From contig WELB01000012.1 of the NCBI GenBank assembly GCA_009602725.1, forward strand, positions 759,386-773,232: a stretch of 13,847 bases of DNA, in the 5' to 3' direction. The position numbers were made by a program, and so were the translations under genes. This document shows, piece after piece, positions 1 through 8,800 of the stretch. The notes under the pieces were generated by a model that saw only the letters and a program-made list of their open reading frames with translations, was not told the DNA's origin and did no database searches. Every line of letters starts with the position of its first letter. Within the stretch, counting starts at the first letter, position 1. This DNA is from Spirogloea muscicola. Taxonomy: Eukaryota > Streptophyta > Zygnematophyceae > Spirogloeales > Spirogloeaceae.

Positions 1-220
1 CCCCAGTGCCCTCTCTCCCTTTCTGCAGTGCCGCCCCCCAACCTCTCCCTTCCCTCAGGCAGGTCACTCGATAGCTGCACCTCTCCCTCAACGCCACCCC
101 TGGCAGCACCCCCTCTCTCCCCGGCCTCGATACCCCCCTCGCCCACTCCCACCCCCCTCAGGCGCTTCCCACAAACTGCTGACATTCATCTCACCCCCCC
201 CTTGCCGGCCCCCTATCCTG
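1..220. other. C-rich low-complexity stretch
   Basis: This stretch is dominated by C and T with many runs of four to eight C and almost no A. A long open frame runs through it on the + strand, but its translation is Pro/Ser/Thr/Leu-rich low-complexity sequence with no recognisable domain, so I do not call a gene. It could be upstream regulatory or untranslated DNA, or the tail of a neighbouring gene lying outside the window. Confidence 0.5.
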
Positions 221-252
221 GCGGCGGCGGCGGCAACCACGGCGGCGGCGGC
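221..252. repeat. GGC trinucleotide repeat, interrupted
   Basis: Five GGC-type units, a short AACCAC interruption and four more GGC units are visible. It is an ordinary GC-rich microsatellite of the kind common in green algal nuclear genomes. It reads as Gly on one frame of the + strand, but no gene is supported there. Confidence 0.75.
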
Positions 253-398
253 TCGGCTGTGCTTGCCTTGAAGATAGCTGCTGTGCTGCCTCCCCGGCGG
301 CTCGCTCCTGCGGGACATTGGCGTCAGAAAGCCGGTCTCGCGCTTGGCCTGACGAGGGTGCCCTTGCCAGCCACCTCGTTGCCTGCGAGGCGGCACAA

Positions 399-436
399 GG
401 CGGCGGTGCGGCGGCGGCGGCGGCAGCGGCGGCGGG
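399..436. repeat. CGG/GGC trinucleotide repeat, imperfect
   Basis: This is a second imperfect CGG-type tract with single-base interruptions. In different frames it would encode Arg, Ala or Gly runs. The surrounding open frames look like by-products of the repeat and the high GC content, not genes. Confidence 0.7.
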
Positions 437-439
437 AGG

Positions 440-1271
440 CGATTGATTGTACAAGCCCGCGCCGAATGTGGAGCTTGGTAGACGCCGCACTTGCAGCTTC
501 GTCCGGCAGGCGCTCCATTTGTCGATCATTGTTGCTGAACGCCACCGGCATCGGCTCCAGAAACGACTTCCTCTGACGAGGCTCTAGGCCTCCCGATGCA
601 AGGCAAATTACAGTGCCTATCGTGAATAGGTATATTGATGAGCTTCAGAGTATGTTGTCCACCTTCGCCAGCTGCATATGCATCAGACAGGGGTAAGACA
701 TCCTGGGATTTAGCCGGAGCAGCTTTTGGCAGTGGTCTGCACCGGCTGGCACTCGAGCGCACCTCGCCTGCAGGCTGAGGTCAGGGCACTCGGATAACGC
801 CAATGGACCGCTTGCTTACCGCGTTGCTCGGTCATGGCAGATCGTGCAGCTACTCATTAGAACATCTGTGGTGGAGCGAGCATCGCTGCTGCTGCAAGGT
901 GCACTTAGTGGAGGATACGACGAAGAAGAAGCTGTGTCGGCCATTACATGGAGCATCGTAGGAATCAACCAATCTTGACCTAAGGCCAGCAGGGACCCTG
1001 ATTGGTAGCCATCTCCGGTGCTTGATTGCTGCTGGTATCACCAGCTCCGGAGCTATATGTGTCATGCCAGTGCCGGAGCTTCAATTGGCCTACAGGGTGA
1101 TGGGCTGCTCGCTGAGGTGTGGCCTCTAGGCACCGATCAAGACGGGTGACCTGGAGGTCACTAGAGTCGCAGGTCAATGATGCAGCTGAAGGCAGGGGCT
1201 GTTCAGCGCCAGCTCTGCGGTCGCTGCGCCTCCTCTGCCAGTGAGACTGTGAAAGCGAAGCAGCTTGCAGG
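440..1271. other. Region upstream of the histidine kinase, nothing recognised
   Basis: Base composition falls to a more even level here. I see no protein domain, RNA gene or repeat. The last bases before the kinase ATG (CTTGCAG then G) look like a splice acceptor, so an untranslated 5' exon could end at 1270, but this cannot be settled without transcripts. An in-frame TGA at 1242 lies 30 bases upstream of the ATG at 1272. Confidence 0.5.
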
Positions 1272-3910
1272 ATGTTTGGCGCCCTGACCTCTGTGTCGCT
1301 CACCCCGGCGAAGCTCAGCCGAAACTGGCGCAAGGCATTCTTGGCGCTATGGCTCCTCTCCGGCATACTGATGGCTGTATATATCTTCGTGAACAATCAT
1401 CGGAGCTTCAGCCGCCAGCGCCAGAGGCAGCTGGAGAGCATCTGTATGGATCGGGCGGCCATGATCGAAGAGAAGGTGCAGAGTTTTGCCTGTTGCCATC
1501 CCTGATTGAAGTTGCTATAGATTCAGATACTCTCTTCCTGCAGCCTTTGTCTACTTTGCAGTGCAAGTCTGGCCTGACTCGTGTGATTGTTGCATACCTA
1601 AACCCACCAGCAATGACCGCCAGTCCGCTTCTTGAGAGTAGACAATGCTGCTCAGCATGCTTTTGAAACCTAATTTTAGCAGCTCCTTCCTGGTGCAGTT
1701 CTTGACAAACACTCAGCAAATACGGGCACTTCAGGCGCTTGTCAAGACTTTCCATCTTGGCAAAGTCCCCTCTCAGCTTGATAGTGCAGCCTTTGAGGTA
1801 TGCCACTGTCGTTCTTTCAATAACACTTGAGTGATATGCAGTCCTCCTTGGAATTGCCAGCTTCTTGTTGTGCTACGAAAACTTGACAGGTCAAGGAGAA
1901 CAAGCCGACTGCCTATGCACTTACACTCTGCACGGGGTTTTAGCATCTCTGAAACTTTTGAAGCCTGAGCTAGAAGCCAGCGCAGGGTATGACCAAGAGC
2001 TGCAGTAGAGCCTTGTTCAGGTGGGGCTTTGCGAGCTTGTCAATGTCTCACACTTGCCAATAGCTGCCGCCTTAATGCAGATGTATGTCAATGAGACGAA
2101 GCTTGATCATGCTATTGTCAATCATCATGTGATGGCATTTGTGAAGCACTCTCATCGTGCTAACTTTGAGAAAAACAATGGCTTGAAGGTATCAGAGTGG
2201 GTGCCCATGAAGGTCGGCTTCCCGAACCACCTCCCCTGTCAGCTTAGGTGTCCTTATATACAGCAACAGAGGGTCCTCAGTTGCATGACATTGGTAGCAG
2301 ATGAGCTACAGGTGCTGCACCTGTTGGCACCCCGGATATGCCTTGGCCTTATGAAAGTGGTACGTGGATGTGGCAGAGTCGCTATGTGGACCTTGATGAA
2401 TATGTAGTCATAACCCACTCAGCCCCACGCCACTCTCATCCAAGCTTGGATTTGCTTTCACAACCACTGCTTTACAAGGTATATGGGCAGCCCGACACTT
2501 GGGCGGCTTACTTCCGATACATGCATGTGACACTGCAGCATAATGTACAGAGCGAGCAGTTGAGGCGTAGGTAGCAGAATGAGTATTTGCCAAAAGTCAG
2601 AGAACATAAGAGACGGTGACATGCGTTGGTCTTATAAAACAAGGGCAGTTGCAGTTTGCAGGCCATCAACTTACTGCTCTGATAGTTAAGAAAGTCATGG
2701 CAAAGTAGTTCATTGCTCAGTTTCAAAATGTCGTAGTAATGTGCTACGTGCCTTATCATGTGCGAGGAGTAATGTGTGGACCCTGACTTGTGCTGTATGG
2801 CTGTAGACGGTTGCCCGGGCACGAGAAACAGGCAACATGGCAACCTCAGCGCCCTTTGTGTTCAACAACAAGACAGTGATTTACATCACCTTCTCAGTCG
2901 TTGACTCTAAAGCCTTGCCCTGGGCACCAGCCGAAGCCCAGTCCGAAGCTCTCAGGGGCTTTGTGGGGGGCCTTCTAGATCCAACTGTTTGCATCGAACC
3001 TCTTTTGAGCACTCAAAGCTCCTCCAGGCACGTATACAAGTTGGAAGAGCTAACACAGAATTTGGAAGTGTGGTTGCATGCTTGCTCCTTGCCCATTTGC
3101 TGCTAAATGTCTGTTGGACCGCATCTGTGTGGCAGCATACATCTGAGCTTCTGGCCTTTGCTCAAGCACAGTGCCAGCTGTGCACTTGCTGCTGTCCAGA
3201 TAAACATTGATATGGTTTGCACCAGTATCAACCAGTATCAATGGTTTGCACCAGTCAGTGATTATCAAATAAAATAATCACTGACTGTTGGAAGTGACTG
3301 AGACATATACTTGCGTTCATATGTGTGCAGGAACAGGGTTGACAGTCTTTCCTGCCTTGTCTTGCGCATCGATGATGTCACTGAGGATGTTCCATTGGGC
3401 CTGTATGTGCCACAAGGTTCAGAGCTCGCTGTTGGAGGTCCTGGTTTGCCTAACCCGTATCACAGTGCTGTGTACAAACTGGACTTGGGCGATAGCAGCC
3501 GGAGGTATGCATGTGGCAGGGGATCCTACTATACTTATTAACTTGAAAAGAATCACAACACACTTTCACTTTCGGTTCAGAAGGTCTGGTGACAATGGAA
3601 GGCCGTTGTGTTTGAGGAGAGTAGGGGCTGAATATGAATAAAAGGACCAGTCTTTTGTTGTGGGATGATGTCAGTGCTGTGAGAGCAAAGCCACCTCGTC
3701 TAAATTGTTCTGGGAGCATTGATCTGCAGGCATGAGCTCCGTTGTGGATATGCTGTTCCGTACACCTTTCCTAAGGGGGCCCTCCTCTCTGGTGTCCTGG
3801 CACTTGTCATCTCCCTCCTGTTGCTCGAGATCATTTGGGAAGCGTTTCACAGAATAGAGCAAATGGAGTTGGACTATCACCGTATGGAGGCACTCAAGGA
3901 TGAGATGAAG
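1272..3910 (+). other. Sensor half of the kinase: TM1, CHASE domain, TM2 (exons 1-7)
   Basis: TM1 is the hydrophobic run after the basic NWRK cluster in exon 1. Exons 2-6 encode the CHASE fold. Exon 2 carries the [13 protein letters not shown] helix, exon 5 carries RARETG and the ITFSVV strand, and exon 6 carries the VLRIDDVT strand and AVYKLDLGD. Exon 7 has a Leu/Ile/Val-rich TM2 followed by an amphipathic linker into the H-box. In plant receptors this part faces the ER lumen or apoplast and binds cytokinin. The Thr that lies in the VVLTFPVY strand of AHK4 is kept as Thr in YITFSVV. The AHK4 Asp262 position reads Leu177, and the AHK4 Thr278 position reads Ser. Confidence 0.82.
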
Positions 3911-6900
3911 GTGGACACCTGTGGAGCTGCTTGTACAAATAATATATTTCAGCTTATTCTAGGCAGCATTGCTATTTCCTGCTTTTGTGCGTCGCTCAGG
4001 GTCATTGAAGTCGGCTTTGACATCACTGTGCTTGAGCTTTGGTGCAGGCTGCCAAAGTGGCCGCAGAAGCTGGCAACATGGCCAAGTCTGCCTTTCTAGC
4101 TACCATTTCCCATGAGATACGTACGCCCATGAATGGGATGCTGGGGATGATTAACCTGTTAATCCGAACACCAATGGATCACATACAGCTCGACTACTGC
4201 AGGACTGCCCAGTCAAGTGGCAATGCCCTCATCTACCTCATCAACGATGTGTTGGACCTCTCCAAGATTGAGTCTGGGCGCATGGTACTTACATCAGACA
4301 CATCACTAGCACAATCTGATGGAAGTAAAGATAGGATACCTACTGTATCTCATTCTGGGAATATGTCGCTCTCATTGATGATAGGTTGTCACAGTTGCAG
4401 TTCATGAGCCCGACAACAGCTGGGCCAGGATTCGTTCTTTTGATACTAGATCCTGCAATAGTAGACCTTGGGCTCAGCAATGTGGTGATGAGAGGTCTTT
4501 TGCACTCAGAGGGCATGCTTGTACATTCTTGCCTTAAGGGACTGCTATGATGCTGACAAATTGGTTGTGTGCTTCGCAGGAGCTTGAGTCTATTACTTTC
4601 AACCTTCACATGCTCGTTGATGACGTCCTGAGTATGTTCGCTTCGGTGGCCCAAAAAACCTGGGAAGAAGGTGATGGCCTGGAGCTAGCTGCCCAGATCC
4701 TGGATAGTGTGCCAAGATGCTTGGTTGGGGATCCAGTGCGGCTTCGTCAGGTCTTGGTGAACCTGATTGGCAATGCACTGAAGTTCACGAAGAAAGGTCA
4801 CATCCTTCTGAAAGTGAAGAAGGTTGTTGAAAAGGTAGAGGAGCCACCGACATCTGTACGAAGTGGTGATATCTCATTGCAAAGAAGTGGACCGCTGACA
4901 CCAAGGACAGTCTTTCCTTCTCACTCTGAAGGCCTCTTCAAGTTGGCCCGTCAAACAATTTTCAAAGCAATGAGGTGGATACCAGGTCATGCTTATGGGC
5001 TCACTACCAAGGATATCGAGGGGGTCAGCATGCCCTTGTCATCCAATGGCATACATCCCTTGCAACTAGCAGCTGATGAGCAATCTGATCATGCTGAGGC
5101 GGAGAGTACAGATGGCCTTTTTCCGGCAGATGGCAAGTCATCCCAATGCTGCGGTACTTGTCAGGCTTTGAGGCAGGTCATGCCATGCTCTGACCAGGAG
5201 AGGACGCCGAGCCCTGCTGCTGCAGACTCCGTGCTCAGATGTGATCATGGTGAGCTTGCTACTCATGAGGACTTCGTGACGAGGCAGCTAGAGTCACTCA
5301 AGGCATCCACTTCTGGGCGTGGTATACTAAGGACGTTGACGCTCAAGAGTCTGAGTGGGAGAAGGGTAGCAGAAGACAAGGACAGGGTGGCCTCTCGCTT
5401 CAGGCCTTCAAGCCCAGGGGTCACAGGAAGTGTGACACGAGATAGTGATACAGGTAGGAGGGAAATGTATCTGTCAGGTAGGACTTATGAGAATGAGAAG
5501 CCCCAAGAAGATGCAAGTTCTTGCATCAACAAGGATGAGGGGAAAGACAAAGAATCTACAGGAGCAAGAGGTAGGCCTGTCAGGTTGGTGTTTGAGCTTG
5601 AGGACACTGGTATTGGCATCCCGCAATCTGCCCAAAGCAGAATATTTGAGCCGTTCATGCAGGCTGACAGCAGCACCCAGCGACTTCATGGGGGCACTGG
5701 CATTGGCCTTAGTATCAGTCAAAGGTAAGGCTGGCTCCCCCGTTACATGTCAAGGAAGTACAGGCCTATCTTGCATCGCACCTTCAGCAGATTTCTGTGG
5801 ACACAATGTACCTCCTGCTCGTGTCCTGGGCAACTGCTGGAAGTAAAGAAGACGAAAGGAGACAGTCAGGACTCCCCAACTTGTCACTTGTTCACCTTGA
5901 GTACGTGGATGGTATGAGTTCGCATGAGAATTGCCATATGTTATCCTGGATGACTGAGGCTCCTGACACATATCTGCTGTTTAATCAGGCTGGTGGCTAT
6001 GATGGGCGGGAATATGACATTCGTGAGCGAGCTAGGAGTGGGTACAACATTCAAGTTTGATATCCTGCTGGAGGATCTGGGAAAGCAAGAGGCAATGGCC
6101 GAGGAAGAACCAGAACTCCCAAACATGACAAAGCTAAAGGGCTTGAGAGCCTTAATTGTGGACGAGCGCCCTGTCAGGGCTGAGGTTCGTTACTTGGACC
6201 TATCTGTTATACTAAAGTCGCTGTGAAGTGTACAGTATAGGATGGTCTAGGCTGGAGCCTGAAGGAACAGCTGAGTCAAGAGTCGCTGACTCTTGCGTTT
6301 ATGGATCTGGTATGAGCAGAGTACTGATCTAATTCAAAGGACTGATGCACTGCTGTTTCTTGGCCAAACATAACAGGTCACTGCCAGTTACTTGCTGCGG
6401 CTTGGTGTTTACGTGGAGTTTGCCGAGGGGACAGAGGAAGCTCTGCAGAAATTGGAGCAGAGTGGACAGACATCTTTGGCTGCAGCAGCACAAGCGCATA
6501 CAGCGACAACAACACATGGCCCGTTTTTAGCCCCGTGGGACATTGTCTTGGTCGATTCAAGTACCTCCAGTCTGACCGGCTGGGCCGCATTAGAGACGGC
6601 TTTCGTAGAAGCGCTTGACAAGGTGGGTTGTGGCCGAGTCCTCGATGCATTCCTGTTGCAGCGCTAGTCCAAGGCAGGACCTCAATCTGTCACTTGAGTT
6701 CCTGATCTGATGTCCTATTCAATCAAGGATGAAGCATGCTTTGCGCATACCACTGAGCTGCCTTATTAACTGACTATAGAAGCACAAGGCTTACTGTTCC
6801 ATGCCTGTCAGGGTCGTTACCTCATGCCTTCCGTTTGTATATCAATTGCAGAACCAAGACAGACCAGGGGTGCAACCTGCAAAGCTTGTTCTCCTGGCCA

Positions 6901-8041
6901 CAACTTTGCAGCAGGACAACGAGCTTCTTGCCAGGAAGTTGGGGTTCTCTACAACTCTACTCAAGCCCCTGCGCAGTCGGTCCATGGCAGCAGGCCTCCT
7001 TCAGGCTCTGGAGATGGGCACAAGCCGGCCCGGGGTGATGACGAGGCGGGCAACGCTGCAGAGGCAGGAGATGCTGTGCATGGTGCTCAGTGGCAAGCAG
7101 ATTATGGTGAGCACCTTTCGAGTGGGAGTGCTTCCGTGCTGTAGTATATCTTATATATGAGGACCGAAGTTGCAGTGCTTGCATGTGCTGGCCATGCTAG
7201 TGGAGTTTTCCACTGCTTGTGGACTCAATGGGGCTCAGAGCTCTAGTGTTGGTATTCTCAAAGCGGCAGTGTCATGCTGTTGTATGTGGCATGAGCCTTC
7301 CACTTTTTTTATGCATGATGTCGGGGACTTTTGCAGGTTGTGGATGACAACTTGGTGAATCGGAAGGTAGCATCTGCAACACTTGCTCGCTTTGGTGCAG
7401 TTGTGCACTGCGTTGAAAGTGGGAAGAAGGCCCTTCAGAGCTTGGCAGCATTGCGCAACTTTGACTGCATCCTTATGGATGTGCAGATGCCTGAGATGGA
7501 TGGGTAGGTGACTGCCTACACAGAGAAAGGTCCTTGTCTTTCTAGCTTTGCCTGACTGCAGTCAATGATGTCAAGAGTTGCAGGTGTTTTCAGGCCAGAG
7601 TTTTTCTGGACAGAAAGTTTGGGCCTCATAGCACGTAAACTCTTTCAAAGATACAAGAATAGAAATAAACATCTGTGAGGCAGCAGCACAATTGTATCAG
7701 CACAAAATAGAAGGTGAATAAATGGCAGTTTTGGCAACTCATTGCGCATGTTATGCAGGTATGAGACCACAAAGCGCATCCGTGACATGGAGAAGAGCTG
7801 GCTTGAGGAAGAGCAGAAGACGGAGTTGCAAGCTTCCGTAGAGCTGCAGAGGGACAGTCTCAGTGTGTCCAAGCGATTACCTATTCTGGCCCTGACAGCT
7901 GACGTGGTAAAGGGCAGCAGAGAGAGGTGTGAGGAGGCCGGCATGGACGGTTTCGTGACCAAGCCCATCGAAGAAGAGCAGCTCTGGAAGGCGCTGATGC
8001 GCATCCTGTACGTCCCTCCAAGCCCTGTGAACGAAGATTAG
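1272..8041 (+). CDS. CHASE-domain hybrid histidine kinase, cytokinin-receptor-like (AHK4/CRE1 type)
   Basis: This is a membrane sensor kinase of the multistep phosphorelay. Proposed exons: 1272-1475, 1699-1797, 2081-2212, 2377-2478, 2807-3039, 3331-3504, 3730-3910, 4048-4284, 4580-5724, 5989-6184, 6377-6622, 6852-7106, 7337-7503 and 7759-8041, about 1217 residues. Domain order: TM1 about 21-40; CHASE about 60-300, with [21 protein letters not shown] and KLDLGD matching AHK4; TM2 about 331-352; H-box [10 protein letters not shown] with His397; N-box [10 protein letters not shown]1 EDTGIGIP; F-box [11 protein letters not shown]2 GGTGIGLS; a receiver-like domain about 883-1040; and a C-terminal receiver with Asp1071/1072, Asp1116, Thr1170 and Lys1192. 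The start is the first Met after an in-frame TGA and lies just before TM1, as in plant receptors. Exon 3 could instead end at 2188. The 3039/3331 junction has a weak donor and is uncertain. The family call is firm; ligand identity is inference. Confidence 0.9.
3212..3287. repeat. Nested direct repeats plus perfect 14-bp hairpin inside a kinase intron
   Basis: ATGGTTTGCACCAGT occurs at 3212-3226 and again at 3241-3255. Between them ACCAGTATCA is repeated in tandem at 3221-3240. The second copy runs into a perfect inverted repeat: arm CAGTCAGTGATTAT at 3252-3265, loop CAAATAAA at 3266-3273, and the complementary arm at 3274-3287. All of this lies in intron 5 (3040-3330). I see no target-site duplication, so it is not called a transposon. 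Confidence 0.85.
4048..6060 (+). other. Histidine kinase core: dimerisation/H-box and ATPase (exons 8-10)
   Basis: Exon 8 begins [19 protein letters not shown] and carries the phosphoacceptor His (codon 4111-4113) in [10 protein letters not shown]. Exon 9 carries the N-box with [15 protein letters not shown] (Asn515 and Asn519), G1 at Glu795-Gly798, the F-box near residues 809-818 and G2 from residue 825. Exon 10 finishes the ATPase with LGVGTTFKF. All catalytic boxes are intact, so this should be an active kinase. The spacing is unusual: a long insert separates the N-box from G1. Confidence 0.92.
4822..5578 (+). other. Long low-similarity insert between N-box and G1 box
   Basis: About 250 codons lie between GHILLKV and RLVFELED, all inside exon 9 with no stop. 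From memory the equivalent segment in AHK4 is about 70 residues. The insert is rich in Ser, Thr, Arg, Glu and Gly and looks mostly disordered. It contains a Cys cluster ([15 protein letters not shown], around 5140-5190) and a basic stretch around 5320-5400. I recognise no domain. It is coding rather than intronic because the frame stays open for the whole length. Confidence 0.75.
6128..7000 (+). other. Receiver-like (pseudo-receiver) domain of the kinase (exons 10-12)
   Basis: The domain begins [17 protein letters not shown] and continues with [36 protein letters not shown] and [11 protein letters not shown]. This is the extra receiver-like domain that plant cytokinin receptors carry before the true receiver. 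The acidic pocket is Asp-Glu in IVDER, the phosphoacceptor position is Asp961, the Thr position is in LLATT, and the Lys is Lys1021. In AHK4 the equivalent motif is LVEKD, so this copy is less degenerate than expected. Confidence 0.8.
6277..6295. repeat. Short perfect hairpin in kinase intron 10
   Basis: CAAGAGTC at 6277-6284 and its complement at 6288-6295 are separated by GCT. It lies in the intron between 6184 and 6377. It could form a small stem in the pre-mRNA, but no function is indicated. Confidence 0.6.
7337..8038 (+). other. C-terminal receiver domain of the kinase (exons 13-14)
   Basis: [12 protein letters not shown] gives the acidic pair Asp1071/Asp1072, [11 protein letters not shown] gives phosphoacceptor Asp1116, LALTADV gives Thr1170 and [12 protein letters not shown] gives Lys1192. 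This is a complete receiver, which in the family accepts phosphate from the H-box His and passes it to a soluble histidine phosphotransfer protein. The loop after [15 protein letters not shown] is slightly long and charged. The protein ends about 20 residues after TKP. Confidence 0.93.
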
Positions 8042-8129
8042 GTGGAAAGCATCCATAGAAGGTGTGAGTCGTTGCCTGGTTAACAGTAGCACTTAGCTTA
8101 GCTGATACAAAGATGATCCGGGACGACCA

Positions 8130-8134
8130 TGTAA
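8130..8134 (+). terminator. Candidate TGTAA polyadenylation signal for the kinase gene
   Basis: TGTAA lies about 90 bases after the kinase stop codon. TGTAA is the usual polyadenylation signal in chlorophyte algae. Further copies lie at 8360-8364 and 8556-8560. A pentamer is expected by chance, so the choice rests only on position. Confidence 0.4.
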
Positions 8135-8382
8135 AAAGGAGCAACCAGGGGCAATTACTCTTCTACTGCTACTTGACTGTGTACGCTGCCTTGCACATCT
8201 CCGCTAGTTGCTTTTGCCTCAACATTTGGTGATAGTTTTGTGTAGAGCCTCCATCTATGTGAGCCCACTCCTAGATGTAGGAAACCCAAGTGTAGTCAAC
8301 TATCTGAAGGCGCCACTTGCTGGGTATCGGCCTTTCCTTTGAGAAGCCTGGCATCCCCGTGTAAGGTTCATTTCAGTGTGGT

Positions 8383-8387
8383 TTACA
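8383..8387 (-). terminator. Candidate TGTAA polyadenylation signal for HSP90
   Basis: Read on the minus strand this is TGTAA, about 400 bases after the HSP90 stop. It is the only minus-strand copy I found between the two genes. If used, the HSP90 3' untranslated region would pass the TGTAA copy at 8556-8560 on the opposite strand and end beside the copy at 8360-8364. Confidence 0.3.
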
Positions 8388-8782
8388 ATCTGTTATTTCG
8401 CCTCCCCTCACTCGATATGTATGTTGGCAGACAAGAGACTGCTAAAGGCTGGTGCAGTCTTAAGTGGATGGTCGACTCTCTGGCCATCCTGCAGCATGAA
8501 AGGCTCGGCTCTAATATCAGATGTCCGTTGGGTGCGATGCTCTTGTGATACTGAATGTAAGAACAGAGACAGCAAAAGCTCAGATGTTCTCTGATGGGAG
8601 ATGTGCCTCGTGCAACACCTTTGCGGCCGCGCAACTTGGTTGATGAGGCCCACCAAGAAAAGGTAGGCTACACTGTTAATTTCCTAAGTATTGAATTTCA
8701 AAGCAGGTCCGGTTCAGCCCGACTTGCGTTTATTTCTCCCACCGAGGCATCATCCACTCTCTTCACCAAGTTATCGAAGGCC

Positions 8783-8800
8783 CTAGTCGACTTCCTCCAT
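8783..8800 (-). other. MEEVD C-terminal motif and stop of HSP90
   Basis: The last six codons read Met-Glu-Glu-Val-Asp-stop (TAG). MEEVD is the tetratricopeptide-repeat docking motif found only on the cytosolic HSP90 class. It fixes both the subcellular location and the 3' end of the gene. Confidence 0.97.

Larger units (their letters stand above)
8042..8782. other. Shared 3' intergenic region of two convergent genes
   Basis: About 740 bases separate the kinase stop (8041) from the HSP90 stop (8783). I see no coding frame with recognisable content, no RNA gene and no transposon. It should hold both 3' untranslated regions, which may overlap as antisense transcripts. Confidence 0.65.

Noticed and set aside
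28-576. 182-codon open frame on the + strand
   Set aside because: It is Pro/Ser/Arg-rich low-complexity sequence across C-rich DNA and CGG repeats, has no domain, and overlaps similar-looking frames on the other strand.
3252-3287. A MITE or other transposable element
   Set aside because: The hairpin is only 36 bases, has no visible target-site duplication and no second copy in the window.
7660-7725. AATAAA/ATAAATGG-type motifs suggesting a poly(A) site
   Set aside because: They lie inside the intron between 7503 and 7759, and the downstream exon encodes the end of the receiver, so transcription must continue past them.
1272-8041. Bacterial-type hybrid kinase from contamination or recent transfer
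   Set aside because: There are about 13 introns with consistent phases, and the similarity is to plant AHK receptors, including the extra receiver-like domain.
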